Part shown: piece after piece, positions 27,237-36,557 of the stretch
Layout: the number at the start of each line of letters is the position of its first letter
How positions within the stretch are numbered: position 1 is the stretch's first letter
Assembly (NCBI GenBank): GCA_947485165.1
Contig: CANKRG010000018.1
Span: 1-37,268, forward strand
Length of the DNA: 37,268 nucleotides
Reading direction: 5' to 3'
Source of the DNA: Comamonadaceae bacterium
GTDB lineage: Bacteria; Pseudomonadota; Gammaproteobacteria; Burkholderiales; Burkholderiaceae_C
Made by a program: the position numbers and the translations under genes
Notes under the pieces: model-generated
Database searches by the model: none
What the model was told of the DNA's origin: nothing
What the model saw: the letters and a program-made list of their open reading frames with translations, nothing else

Positions 27237-28631
27237 ATGACAACAGTAAGCAACACCATTTACGCCACCCGCCGCGCCCGCTTTGCCGCTACGTTGGGCA
27301 CTGACGGCATCGCCATCATCCCGACCTCGCCCGAGCGTCAGCGCAACCGCGACAGCGACTTTTTGTACCGTTTTGACAGCTATTTCCACTATTTAACGGG
27401 TTTTACCGAGCCAAACGCCACGCTGATCATCACGGGCGATGGCCAATCCATCCTGTTTTGCGCCCCCAAAGACGTGGAACGCGAGATTTGGGACGGTTTT
27501 CGTCTTGGCCCCACGGCGGCACCACAGGCTTTGGGTGTTGATGCGGCGTTTCCCAGTACTGAATTGGACGCGTTGTTGCCAAAATTACTGGAGAACAAAT
27601 CTGCCGTTTACTACCCGTTTGCGATGCATTCTGGCTTGGAAACGCAAGTTGATGGCTGGTTAGCCAAAGTCCGCGCACGCGTGCGCTACGGTGCGTTGTG
27701 CCCTGAAACCCAGCGCGATGCCTGCGCCGTGCTGGACGAGATGCGTCTCATCAAAGACGCGTCCGAGCAAGCCACCATGCGCCACGCCGCGCAGATTAGT
27801 GCAGCAGGCCACATCCGCGCCATGCAAAAAAGTGCCCAGATGCTGCGTGACGGCAAAGACGTGCGTGAATTCCATCTGGACGCCGAGCTGCTGCACGAAT
27901 TCCGCCAGCAGGGCTCGCAATACGCCGCCTACTCGTCAATAGTCGCCGCCGGAGCCAACGCCTGCGTGCTGCACTACCGTGCCGATGCCGCACCCGTCAA
28001 AAGCGGCGATTTGGTGCTGATAGACGCCGGCTGTGAGCTGGACGGCTACGCCAGCGACATCACCCGCACCTTTCCCGCCAACGGCACATTCACCGGCCCG
28101 CAGCGCACGCTGTACGACATCGTGGTGGCCAGCCAAGAAGCGGCTGTCGCCGTCACCAAACCGGGTTGCCGCTTCATCGACCCGCACGAAGCGGCGGTCA
28201 AGGTCTTGGCGCAAGGCATGCTGGATGTGGGACTGCTCGACAAAAACAAGGTCGGCAGCTTGGAAGACGTGATCGAAAAACGCGCCTATTTCCCCTTCTA
28301 CATGCACCGCACCAGCCACTGGTTGGGCATGGATGTGCATGATTGCGGTGGTTATAACGAACCCTCAGAATTGGGCAACACCACAACCCGTACCGACCCG
28401 CTCAGCAACGAAGTTATCACCAACCGCCCCAGCCGCATCCTGCGCCCAGGCATGGTGTTGACCCTAGAACCCGGCATCTACGTCCGCCCCGCCGCCGGCG
28501 TACCCGAACAGTTCCACAACATTGGCATCCGCATTGAGGACGACGCGATTGTGAACGAGGGTGGCTGCGAGTTGATCAGCCGTGGCGTACCCGTGAAGGC
28601 GGGGGAGATTGAAAAACTGATGCAGGGATGA
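27237..28631 (+). CDS. pepP: Xaa-Pro aminopeptidase (aminopeptidase P)
   Basis: MTTVSNTIYATRRARFAATLGTDGIAIIPTSPERQRNRDSDFLYRFDSYFHYLTGFTEPNA...DAGCELDGYASDITRTFPANG...HRTSHWLGMDVHDCG. Confidence 0.95.
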   Translation: MTTVSNTIYATRRARFAATLGTDGIAIIPTSPERQRNRDSDFLYRFDSYFHYLTGFTEPNATLIITGDGQSILFCAPKDVEREIWDGFRLGPTAAPQALGVDAAFPSTELDALLPKLLENKSAVYYPFAMHSGLETQVDGWLAKVRARVRYGALCPETQRDACAVLDEMRLIKDASEQATMRHAAQISAAGHIRAMQKSAQMLRDGKDVREFHLDAELLHEFRQQGSQYAAYSSIVAAGANACVLHYRADAAPVKSGDLVLIDAGCELDGYASDITRTFPANGTFTGPQRTLYDIVVASQEAAVAVTKPGCRFIDPHEAAVKVLAQGMLDVGLLDKNKVGSLEDVIEKRAYFPFYMHRTSHWLGMDVHDCGGYNEPSELGNTTTRTDPLSNEVITNRPSRILRPGMVLTLEPGIYVRPAAGVPEQFHNIGIRIEDDAIVNEGGCELISRGVPVKAGEIEKLMQG

Positions 28632-28710
28632 CTTATCGGGTTAGCGAGTATGGAAAAGTCGAATTTGCAAGCAATAATTCGCCCTGGTTTATAAATTAAA
28701 CGAGACATCA

Positions 28711-29676
28711 ATGAAAACAACGTTCAAACTTTTAGCAAGCAGCTGCATCGCTGGAATGTTGGCTGTGGGCGGCATCAACGCGCAGGCACAAACTTTCCCC
28801 TCTAAACCGTTCAAATTCGTCGTGCCATTCCCCGCAGGCAGCGCAACAGACAGCGTTGGTCGCATCGTCGCGCAGGCGATGAGCGATGCTTTGGGGCAGC
28901 CGATTGCGGTGGACAACAAAGCGGGGGCGAATGGGATTCCAGGGGCGGATTTTGTGAAGTCGGCGACGGCTGATCCTTACACGCTGTTGGTAACAACCAG
29001 CACCACACAAGCGGCGAATGTGAGCTTGTACAAAAAGCTGCCCTACGACCCGGTGAAAGATTTCACACCGATTGGCATGATTGGTAGCACCGGTTTTATT
29101 TTGATGGTGAAGCCTGAGTTTCCTTCAAAGGACATGAAAGAGTTTGTCGCCTATGCCAAGGCCAACAAGCTGGCATATGGCCACGGCTCTTCGGGGTCAT
29201 GGGTTTCGGGTGCGTTGGTGGCGCAGCTGGGTGGGTTTGAAGCTTTGAGCGTACCGTACAAAGGCATTCCACCGGCGCTGACCGATTTGATGGGTGGCCA
29301 GCTGCAGTTTGCCTTTGCGGACGTGGGTAACGCCACGACGCAAATCAACGGTGGACGACTCAAAGGTTTGGGCGTGACGACTGCGACACGTGCAGGTAAA
29401 GCGCCGAATATTGCACCGATTGGTGACACGGTCAAGGGCTACGAGGTCAGCGCTTGGTTTGCCTTGATGGCACCAGCGAATATTCCTGCTGCAGATGCTC
29501 AAAAGCTGGGCGACACCTTGCGTGCTGTACTGGCTAAACCAGAAGTCAAAGAAAAATTGGCAAATGCAGGGATTGATTTGAATGTGCAAGACAGCGCAAC
29601 ACTGGCGCGCACGATTGATGCGGAAATCAAGAAGTGGTCGGGTTGGGTCAAGCTGGCGGGAATTGCACCGGAGTGA
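28711..29676 (+). CDS. Bug/TctC-family substrate-binding protein
   Basis: Signal peptide then FPSKPFKFVVPFPAGSATDSVGRIVAQAMSDALGQPIAVDNKAGANGIPGADFV. Confidence 0.93.
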   Translation: MKTTFKLLASSCIAGMLAVGGINAQAQTFPSKPFKFVVPFPAGSATDSVGRIVAQAMSDALGQPIAVDNKAGANGIPGADFVKSATADPYTLLVTTSTTQAANVSLYKKLPYDPVKDFTPIGMIGSTGFILMVKPEFPSKDMKEFVAYAKANKLAYGHGSSGSWVSGALVAQLGGFEALSVPYKGIPPALTDLMGGQLQFAFADVGNATTQINGGRLKGLGVTTATRAGKAPNIAPIGDTVKGYEVSAWFALMAPANIPAADAQKLGDTLRAVLAKPEVKEKLANAGIDLNVQDSATLARTIDAEIKKWSGWVKLAGIAPE

Positions 29677-30884
29677 GTGGCGTTAATCAAGGGGCTAATC
29701 AAGGAGCTTTGAGCGGCTACCGCATCCTTGACCTCACCGGCGTGGTCCTCGGCCCGTATGCCACGCAAATATTGGGTGACTATGGCGCGGATGTCATCAA
29801 GGTCGAGCCGCCCAATGGTGACATCATGCGCCATGCGGGGCCGATGCAGCACCCAGGGATGGGGCATATTTTTATCAATGCCAATCGCAACAAACGCTCC
29901 ATCGTTTTAGATTTGAAGAAGCCGCGCGATCATGCGGCTTTACTCAAACTGTGTGAAGGCGCTGATGTGCTGACCTTTAATATTCGCCCTGGCTCCATGG
30001 CGCGGCTGGGGCTGAGCTACGAGGCCTTGCAAAAAATCAACCCGCGACTGATTTATTGCGGTGCGTATGGCTATTCAGAAGGTGGCCCGTATTCTGATTT
30101 TCCAGCCTATGATGATTTGATTCAAGGCGCGGCTTGCATTCCGTGGCTGATGACGCAAAGCGGCAGCACTGAGCCGCGCTATGTGCCCGCGACTTTTGCC
30201 GACCGTGTGACGGCGCTGAACATGGTGCATGCGGTCATGGCGGCCATCATTGCGCGTGACAAAAAAGGCGGAACGGGGTTGGGGCAAAGCGTTGAAGTGC
30301 CTATGTTTGAGTGCTTGCTGCAATTTGTATTGGGCGAGCATTTGGGCGGTGAGACCTGGCAACCGCCCGTGACTGCGTCTCTCGGACAAGAGATGGGAAA
30401 CATGGGGCACAGTCGGATGCTGTCGCCCAATCGTAAACCTTATAAAACCAGCAATGGTTATGTCTGCGCGCTGATGTACAACGACGCCCATTGGCGGGGT
30501 TTCTTGGAGCTGGTAGGCGAGGGCGAGCGTTTCACGCAAGACGCGCGCTTCACCACGCAATCGGCGCGTATTGCGCACATCGACGAACTGTATGCCTTCG
30601 TGCAAACCAAGCTGCTGCTGCAAACCAGCGAGCATTGGTTGAAACTATTGGTGGCCCACGATATTCCCGTCATGCCGATGATGAAGCTGCCCGATTTGTT
30701 GACGGACCCGCATTTGGCGGCAACCGGCGGCTGGGTCGATGTGGCGCACCCCTATGAAGGCAAGCTGCGGCAATTGCGTCCGCCCGTGCGCATGAGTGCT
30801 ACGCCCACGGCCATTTCACGGCCTGCGCCTAGGCTGGGCGAACACACGGCAGAAATTCTGCAAGAGATAGGTATGGTTTTGTAG
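29673..30884 (+). CDS. CaiB/BaiF (family III) CoA-transferase
   Basis: ALSGYRILDLTGVVLGPYATQILGDYGADVIKVEPPNGDIMRHAGP...NANRNKRSIVLDLKKPRDHAALLKLCEGADVLTFNIRPGSMARLGLSYE. Start ambiguous (GTG 29673 preferred over ORF-track 29634). Confidence 0.93.
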   Translation: MSGVNQGANQGALSGYRILDLTGVVLGPYATQILGDYGADVIKVEPPNGDIMRHAGPMQHPGMGHIFINANRNKRSIVLDLKKPRDHAALLKLCEGADVLTFNIRPGSMARLGLSYEALQKINPRLIYCGAYGYSEGGPYSDFPAYDDLIQGAACIPWLMTQSGSTEPRYVPATFADRVTALNMVHAVMAAIIARDKKGGTGLGQSVEVPMFECLLQFVLGEHLGGETWQPPVTASLGQEMGNMGHSRMLSPNRKPYKTSNGYVCALMYNDAHWRGFLELVGEGERFTQDARFTTQSARIAHIDELYAFVQTKLLLQTSEHWLKLLVAHDIPVMPMMKLPDLLTDPHLAATGGWVDVAHPYEGKLRQLRPPVRMSATPTAISRPAPRLGEHTAEILQEIGMVL

Positions 30885-30905
30885 GATGAATTCGCTGCTG
30901 ACGAC

Positions 30906-31821
30906 ATGGACACACTAGAGCAACTTCAAGCGGGGTTATTACGTGGCATCAAACGCTTGGATATGTCATGTGGATTGACGGAGTTTCCGCGCGAGATTCT
31001 CGACTTGGCAGATTCACTGGAGATTTTGAATCTATCAGGCAATCAATTATCTAGCCTGCCGGATGATTTACCGCGCTTGCACAAGCTGCGCATCATTTTT
31101 TGCTCTGATAACCTGTTCACTGAATTGCCTGCAGTGCTTGGGCAATGCAAAAATTTGACGATGGTTGGCTTCAAAGCCAATCAGATCAGCCGTGACCAGC
31201 GATGGTATGCCGCGCAGCGAAATGGCAGCCAGTATCGCCGTGGGTTTGCATCCGAACGTCGTCGGCGTGTTGGGGGAAATCAGCCATCACCCAAATGGGA
31301 CGATGGGCTTGGCCATGCCTTTGATTGCTCCTGATTTTATAAACCTTGCGCAACCACCCAGCTTAGATTCATGCACGCGAGATATCTATTCACAAGAGAC
31401 AGTTCTTAGTCTGCGGGAGCTTCATGGCCTTGCTTATGGCATAGCGCAAGCGGTTACGCACTTGCACGCTTGCGGTGTTCTGCATGGCGACTTGTATGCG
31501 CACAATATGTTGTACAACGCAGACGGATATGGCCTTTTGGGTGATTTTGGCGCGGCATCCTTTTTGCCGGCTAGCGACGCAGAAGACGCGGATATTTCGA
31601 AAGCCCTACAGCTTATCGAGGTGCGGGCGTTTGGCATTTTCCTTGGCGAGCTGTTGGCGCTGTGCTCAGACTCAGCGGGGGAGGCAGCGCAAGGCGCAAG
31701 GTCAAAACTTATGGTACTGCAACAGCGCTGCACAGAAGCGGACGTGTTTGCACGTCCTTTGTTTGCAGATGTCGTGCATGCGTTGAATTTTCACATGGAT
31801 GTTGCCAGCAGCATTTCGTAG
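30906..31821 (+). pseudogene. LRR-containing protein kinase, internally deleted and frameshifted
   Basis: Frame 1 (30906..31334) has an intact LRR start (IKRLDMSCGLTEFPREILDLADSLEILNLSGNQLSSLPDDLPRLHKLRIIFCSDN). Another frame (31165..31821) has the kinase C-lobe (VTSDGMPRSEMAASIAVGLHPNVVGVLGEI...LHACGVLHGDLYAHNMLYNADGYGLLGDFGAASF). The remaining LRRs, P-loop and catalytic Lys region are missing. Confidence 0.8.
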
Positions 31822-32927
31822 TCTTGTTTTGTGGCAATGCGCGGATTGGTTTTGTGGCAATGGTCGGCCAGTGCGCCTTTGATGATGTTGCCGAACCAGT
31901 CGTGTTTTACCCCCAAAGCATCTAAGCCGGCAGGCAAACCGAGGCGCGCGTTCATGTCTTTGATGGCGGCGGGGATGTCGCTGCCGGATGCCAAACCCAT
32001 GGCCTGCGCCATGCGTTGCAGCCGGTGTTCGTTTTGGATGGATGGTGCACTGGCGTTGAATGCCACCACAGCCGGTAAAAACATGGCGTTCAAGGTGCCG
32101 TGGTGTAGCCCAGGGTTGATGCCGCCCAAGCTGTGGCTCAGACTATGCACGCAGCCCAAACCTTTTTGAAACGCCATGGCGCCTTGCATAGACGCGCTCA
32201 TCATGTTCAGGCGCGCATCAATGTCGCTGCCGTTGTTCGTCGCACGTTCAATGTTTGCCCAAGCACGCGTTAAACCATCCAAACCAATGCCGTCCGCCGG
32301 TGGGTTGAAGGCTGGAGCCATGAAGGTTTCCATGCAATGCGCGATGGCATCCATACCGGTTGCGGCGGTTAATTTGGCGGGTAAGCCGAGAGTGAGTTCA
32401 GGGTCGCAAATGGCGGCTTTGGGCACCAAATGCCAAGAGTGAAAACCAAGCTTGCGTTGGTCATCCACAATCAAAATCGCGCCACGAGCGACTTCACTGC
32501 CCGTGCCACTGGTGGTGGGCACAGCGATCAAGGGTGCGGCTCTATCGGTAATCAACAGCGAGCCGCCTTCGATGGTTGCGAAGGTGGTGAGTGGGCCTTC
32601 GTGTGTCGCCGCAATCGCCACACCTTTGGCGCAGTCGATAGACGAGCCGCCGCCCACTGCTATCAAGCCATCGCAGTGGTTGGCTTTGTAGCTTGCCGTT
32701 GCGGCTCGCACAGCAGCTTCTGTCGGGTTAGACGGTGTTTGGTCGAACACCGCCACAGTCATGCCCTGCAAATTGTCCAAAGCCTTTTGCAGGATGCCGG
32801 CAGCTTTGACGCCTTGGTCCGTGATAATCAATGGACGACTGATGCCGACACGATCACATTCTTGTTTGAGTAGTTTGATAGCGCCTGCTTCAAACTGAAT
32901 GTGTGTCACGTAATAAATAAAAGCCAT
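31791..32927 (-). CDS. Iron-containing alcohol dehydrogenase
   Basis: DGLIAVGGGSSIDCAKGVAIAATH...AVPTTSGTGSEVARGAILIVDDQRKLGFHS...AHCMETFMAP...VHSLSHSLGGINPGLHHGTLNA. Confidence 0.95.
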   Translation of the reverse strand: MAFIYYVTHIQFEAGAIKLLKQECDRVGISRPLIITDQGVKAAGILQKALDNLQGMTVAVFDQTPSNPTEAAVRAATASYKANHCDGLIAVGGGSSIDCAKGVAIAATHEGPLTTFATIEGGSLLITDRAAPLIAVPTTSGTGSEVARGAILIVDDQRKLGFHSWHLVPKAAICDPELTLGLPAKLTAATGMDAIAHCMETFMAPAFNPPADGIGLDGLTRAWANIERATNNGSDIDARLNMMSASMQGAMAFQKGLGCVHSLSHSLGGINPGLHHGTLNAMFLPAVVAFNASAPSIQNEHRLQRMAQAMGLASGSDIPAAIKDMNARLGLPAGLDALGVKHDWFGNIIKGALADHCHKTNPRIATKQDYEMLLATSM

Positions 32928-32969
32928 GAAATTACCTTGAAAAAATTCTCATATTGTTTTTCAATGAGA

Positions 32970-33797
32970 TTAACGTACTAACCATTTTCTACTAGCATAG
33001 CTCATAGCATCCACTAAAGCCACCAAGGCCAGCATCGCCAGCAAGATCGTGGACGTTTTGCTCATTTGGAACAAGCCCATGTGGAAGGCCAGCATTTGAC
33101 CTAGCCCGCCGCCGCCCACCACACCGAGCACAGCAGCCGCGCGAATGTTGTTTTCCCAGCGGTAAAGCGTGTAGCTCATGAGCTGGGGAATGATTTGCGG
33201 CAGTGTGGCATACCAAAAGATGCGCGCTTCGCCCACGCCACGTGTGCGAAGCGCGAAAGCTGCTCCGGGCTGCGCGTTCTCGATACTTTCGGCGAACAAT
33301 CTGCCGAGCACACCAGCGGTGTGAAGGCCTAAGGCCAATGTGCCCGCAAAAGGGCCAAGTCCTGCGGCTATCAGCAGGAGCGCGGCCCAGACCAATTCTG
33401 GGATGCTGCGCAATGCGTTGAGCAGCAAACGCGCAGGACCTTTGAAATAGGCCTTGTCGCCTTCATGCGTTTTGCTGGCGGGGAGGGCGATAAGCAAGCC
33501 GAGGATGGCAGCGATGATCGTGCCTAGCAGAGACATAGCCAAAGTCTCAAGCGAAGCTGTCCAGAGCTTGGCAACAAATTTGCTAGAAAAATCCGGCGAC
33601 ATCAGCTCGCCAATGAATTTGCCCATGAGCCTGGCTGATTCGAAGCTGAAGAGCTGCGCCCATTGGAGATTGATCGTCCAAAAGCTGGCAATGGTTAACA
33701 AAATCAACGCTAAGACAAACCAGCAGGCTTTGCAGCGCGCATCAAACAGTTTGGGCGGCAGTTTGTATTCCTCGTTGGCGGCTTCCTTGGTGGTCAT
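32970..33797 (-). CDS. phnE: Phosphonate-type ABC transporter permease (PhnE family), second
   Basis: ARLLLNALRSIPELVWAALLLIAAGLGPFAGTLALGLHTAGVLGRLFAESIENAQP...; PhnE-type inner membrane signature. Confidence 0.88.
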   Translation of the reverse strand: MTTKEAANEEYKLPPKLFDARCKACWFVLALILLTIASFWTINLQWAQLFSFESARLMGKFIGELMSPDFSSKFVAKLWTASLETLAMSLLGTIIAAILGLLIALPASKTHEGDKAYFKGPARLLLNALRSIPELVWAALLLIAAGLGPFAGTLALGLHTAGVLGRLFAESIENAQPGAAFALRTRGVGEARIFWYATLPQIIPQLMSYTLYRWENNIRAAAVLGVVGGGGLGQMLAFHMGLFQMSKTSTILLAMLALVALVDAMSYASRKWLVR

Positions 33798-34633
33798 CCC
33801 AATTCCCTACGCAGCCAAGAGCTGGCCTTGTCAGCCAGCCAAACGAGCAGCATGAAAACCAACAGCAGCGTGGCCACTTCGCTGCCTTTGAACATCTTCA
33901 TCGAATTGTCAAGTTGCTGCCCCAAGCCGCCAGCGCCCACAAAGCCAAGCACCGCGCTGGAGCGAATCGCGCATTCCCAGCGATAGACGGTGTAGCTTGT
34001 CAATTCAGCAGCATTTTGCGGCAGCAAGCCATAAAAGAAAGCCTGCAAACGCCCTGTGCCATTGCGCATCAACGATTGCGTGGCATGCGCTTCGCCACTT
34101 TCCAAAATTTCGGTATAGACCTTGCCCAGCATCCCCGCATAGGTGAGTGCAATTGCCAGCACGCCCGCCGTCGGCCCTAGGCCCACCACGCGCACAAAAA
34201 CCAGCGCCCATACCAGCTCAGGAACGCTGCGCAAAACAATCAGCAGCCAGCGAATCGCTTGGCGCAACACACTCGGCATCCAAGCCATCTTGCCAGAGAG
34301 CTGGGAGACTGACAGCGCTGATGTGCCGAGCAGCGTGAGCGGAATAGCCAGCACCAGCGCCAGCGCGATACCAGCCGTGGCCATGGCCACCGTGCGCCAG
34401 GTTTCTTTGGCGATGAGTTGTAAAAATTCAGCGTCGTGCGCTGGCGGGAAAAAATCGCTCAGAAAGTTACCCATCACCTTGCGGCTTTCGGGATCCCAAA
34501 GCAGCCAAGGCTTGAATTCAGTGATCACAAGCAGCGGCCAAAGCAACAGCACAGCCGCCACCAGCCAGAAGACGCGGCCTTGCCAAGCCGGATCACGCTG
34601 TAAAGGGGTGGGTGGCGGTAAAACGGCGCTCAT
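33794..34633 (-). CDS. phnE: Phosphonate-type ABC transporter permease (PhnE family), first
   Basis: RWLLIVLRSVPELVWALVFVRVVGLGPTAGVLAIALTYAGMLGKVYTEILESGEAHATQSL; ATGA overlap with the downstream permease. Confidence 0.88.
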   Translation of the reverse strand: MSAVLPPPTPLQRDPAWQGRVFWLVAAVLLLWPLLVITEFKPWLLWDPESRKVMGNFLSDFFPPAHDAEFLQLIAKETWRTVAMATAGIALALVLAIPLTLLGTSALSVSQLSGKMAWMPSVLRQAIRWLLIVLRSVPELVWALVFVRVVGLGPTAGVLAIALTYAGMLGKVYTEILESGEAHATQSLMRNGTGRLQAFFYGLLPQNAAELTSYTVYRWECAIRSSAVLGFVGAGGLGQQLDNSMKMFKGSEVATLLLVFMLLVWLADKASSWLRRELG

Positions 34634-34637
34634 CGAT

Positions 34638-35477
34638 CTATCGGCAATGCATCACAGCAGGCTGGCCAAGCTGCACATTTTGCTCGGGAAACTCATTGAC
34701 GGGTGCAGGTCCAAACAGCTCATGCTCATGCTGGGCATACAGCGCCGTCAAGCGTTCGCGGGATACCTCGCCCGAGGGTAAATCAAAAGCCACCTCACCA
34801 TGGCGCAGCCCTATGATGCGCGGAAAGGCTTCGAGCGCCCGCTCAACCTGATGCAGCGTACACACCAGCGTTGCGCCGCGCTCACGGCAGGCGCGTGTGA
34901 GCACTTCTAGTGCCTGCGTGGCACGTGTGGGATCGAGTGCCGATAGTGGCTCGTCAATGAGCCAGAGCTTGGCATCTGATGCCAAGAGTCGCGCCAAGCC
35001 CACGCGCTGCCGCTCACCGCCCGAGAGGCGATCCACCCGCTCAAAAATCTTCTTATCCAGATCAAAAGCCTTCAAAGCAGCGTGCGCCGCTGGAATATCT
35101 AAGGGGTAAAACAGCGAGCGCAGACTGTGCAGAAAACCCATCTGCGGCAAACGCCCAGCAAGCACCGTTGTAACAACCCGCTGGCGCGGCGGCAATGGCG
35201 GCACTTGTGGCGCTAAAAAAAGCTGGCCACGCAAAGCCTGCAAAGCTGAGCGCGGCAGCTTCCAAGGATCTTGCCCAGAGAGCGCCAATTGCCCGCTCGC
35301 AGGCTTCAAGGCGCAGGCTACCGCATGCAAAAACGTCGTCTTACCCGCGCCCGAAGGCCCGATTACCGCCACTTGCTCACCCTGCTGAATCTGAATCGTG
35401 GCATCGCGCAGCGCGGGCACAGAATCATCTTTGGCAGCAGGATGGCGGGCGCTTACATGTTGAAGTTGAATTTGCAA
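34638..35477 (-). CDS. phnC: Phosphonate-type ABC transporter ATP-binding protein
   Basis: Walker A IGPSGAGKTTFLHAVA, signature RLSGGERQRVGLARLLAS, Walker B LWLIDEPLSALDP, adjacent to two PhnE-like permeases. Confidence 0.9.
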   Translation of the reverse strand: MQIQLQHVSARHPAAKDDSVPALRDATIQIQQGEQVAVIGPSGAGKTTFLHAVACALKPASGQLALSGQDPWKLPRSALQALRGQLFLAPQVPPLPPRQRVVTTVLAGRLPQMGFLHSLRSLFYPLDIPAAHAALKAFDLDKKIFERVDRLSGGERQRVGLARLLASDAKLWLIDEPLSALDPTRATQALEVLTRACRERGATLVCTLHQVERALEAFPRIIGLRHGEVAFDLPSGEVSRERLTALYAQHEHELFGPAPVNEFPEQNVQLGQPAVMHCR

Positions 35478-35527
35478 AGCGACAATCTGAAAAAAAGCAT
35501 AAATCTAAAAAAAGCAAGGGAACCCGA

Positions 35528-36403
35528 TTAAAGCAGACCGGCGCTCTTGGCTGCTGTCTCTAGACCTTTGTAATTCTCAGGTTTAGTGGGCACATAGCGC
35601 GTGGCGCGGTTGAGCTGGAGAATTTCTTTGCCTTGTGCGGTATTGGCATTCAGATCTAACAGCGCTTTGGTGATTTTTTCACGCAAGGCAGCAGGCATGT
35701 CAGCATGCACGCTCCAGTTGTAATTGAAATACGGCGGTGTGGTGTAGAACACATTCACAGCAGCGGTATCCACCTTTTTTTCATCGACAAATTTTTTCCA
35801 AACTGTCATGTCGAGTGCCGCAGCTGCTACACGGCCGCTGACCACAGAGGCAATCGTTGCGTCATGTGCGCCCGAGAAGGCCACACGTTTGAAATCTTTT
35901 TCAGGGTCAATCTTGGCTTCGAGCAAGAAGCTGCGCGGCATCAAATGACCCGATGTGCTGCTTTGCGAACCGAATGAAATGTCTTTGCCCTTCATGTCCG
36001 CCAAGGTTTTGATGCCCGAATCTGTTTTTGCAATGAAGACAGATTGAAACCTGGTGTCTTCCTCGCGCTGGGCGATAGGAATGATCTTGCCACCTGAGCG
36101 TAGAGAGGCTTGCACATGTGTAAAACCGCCAAACCAGACCAAATCTACCCGTTTGTTCACCAGAGCTTCCACAGCGGCGGGGTAATCCGACACCGGTGTG
36201 AATTCCACCTTCATGCCCAGTTGCTTTTCAAGATAAGCGGCCAGCGGCGTGAATTTACGCACCTGCTCGGTAGCAGCTTCTTCAGGAATGGTGGTGACTT
36301 TGAGAACAGCTTGGGCAAAGGCTGCAGCAGTAAATGCAACTATCAAGCCAACGGCTACAGAGCGTAAACCGCGCGATACGGCGTTTGAAAGTTGAAAATG
36401 CAT
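35528..36403 (-). CDS. phnD: Phosphate/phosphonate/phosphite-binding periplasmic protein (PhnD family)
   Basis: MHFQLSNAVSRGLRSVAVGLIVAFTAAAFAQAVLKVTTIPEEAATEQVRKFTPLAAYLEKQLGMKVEFTPVSDYPAAVEALVNKRVDLVWFGGFTHVQA. Confidence 0.92.
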   Translation of the reverse strand: MHFQLSNAVSRGLRSVAVGLIVAFTAAAFAQAVLKVTTIPEEAATEQVRKFTPLAAYLEKQLGMKVEFTPVSDYPAAVEALVNKRVDLVWFGGFTHVQASLRSGGKIIPIAQREEDTRFQSVFIAKTDSGIKTLADMKGKDISFGSQSSTSGHLMPRSFLLEAKIDPEKDFKRVAFSGAHDATIASVVSGRVAAAALDMTVWKKFVDEKKVDTAAVNVFYTTPPYFNYNWSVHADMPAALREKITKALLDLNANTAQGKEILQLNRATRYVPTKPENYKGLETAAKSAGLL

Positions 36404-36557
36404 AAAAAGCCTCTTGAAAAATGAGTTGTGATGTGAGATTAAACTCGAATTCATATATTTTTGCAGGCGATCAAGCTTTTTGAAATGATTGTGAGAATAA
36501 AGCTTGTTAGCCGACTGCTATAGTTAGCCAAATATCCAGAATTCATGGTTCAAGCAC

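Noticed and set aside
36505-36545. Extra R2-like copy upstream of egtD (ttagccgactgctatagttagccaaatatcc)
   Set aside because: Only short words match and the order of blocks differs from R2; not better than chance for AT-rich DNA.
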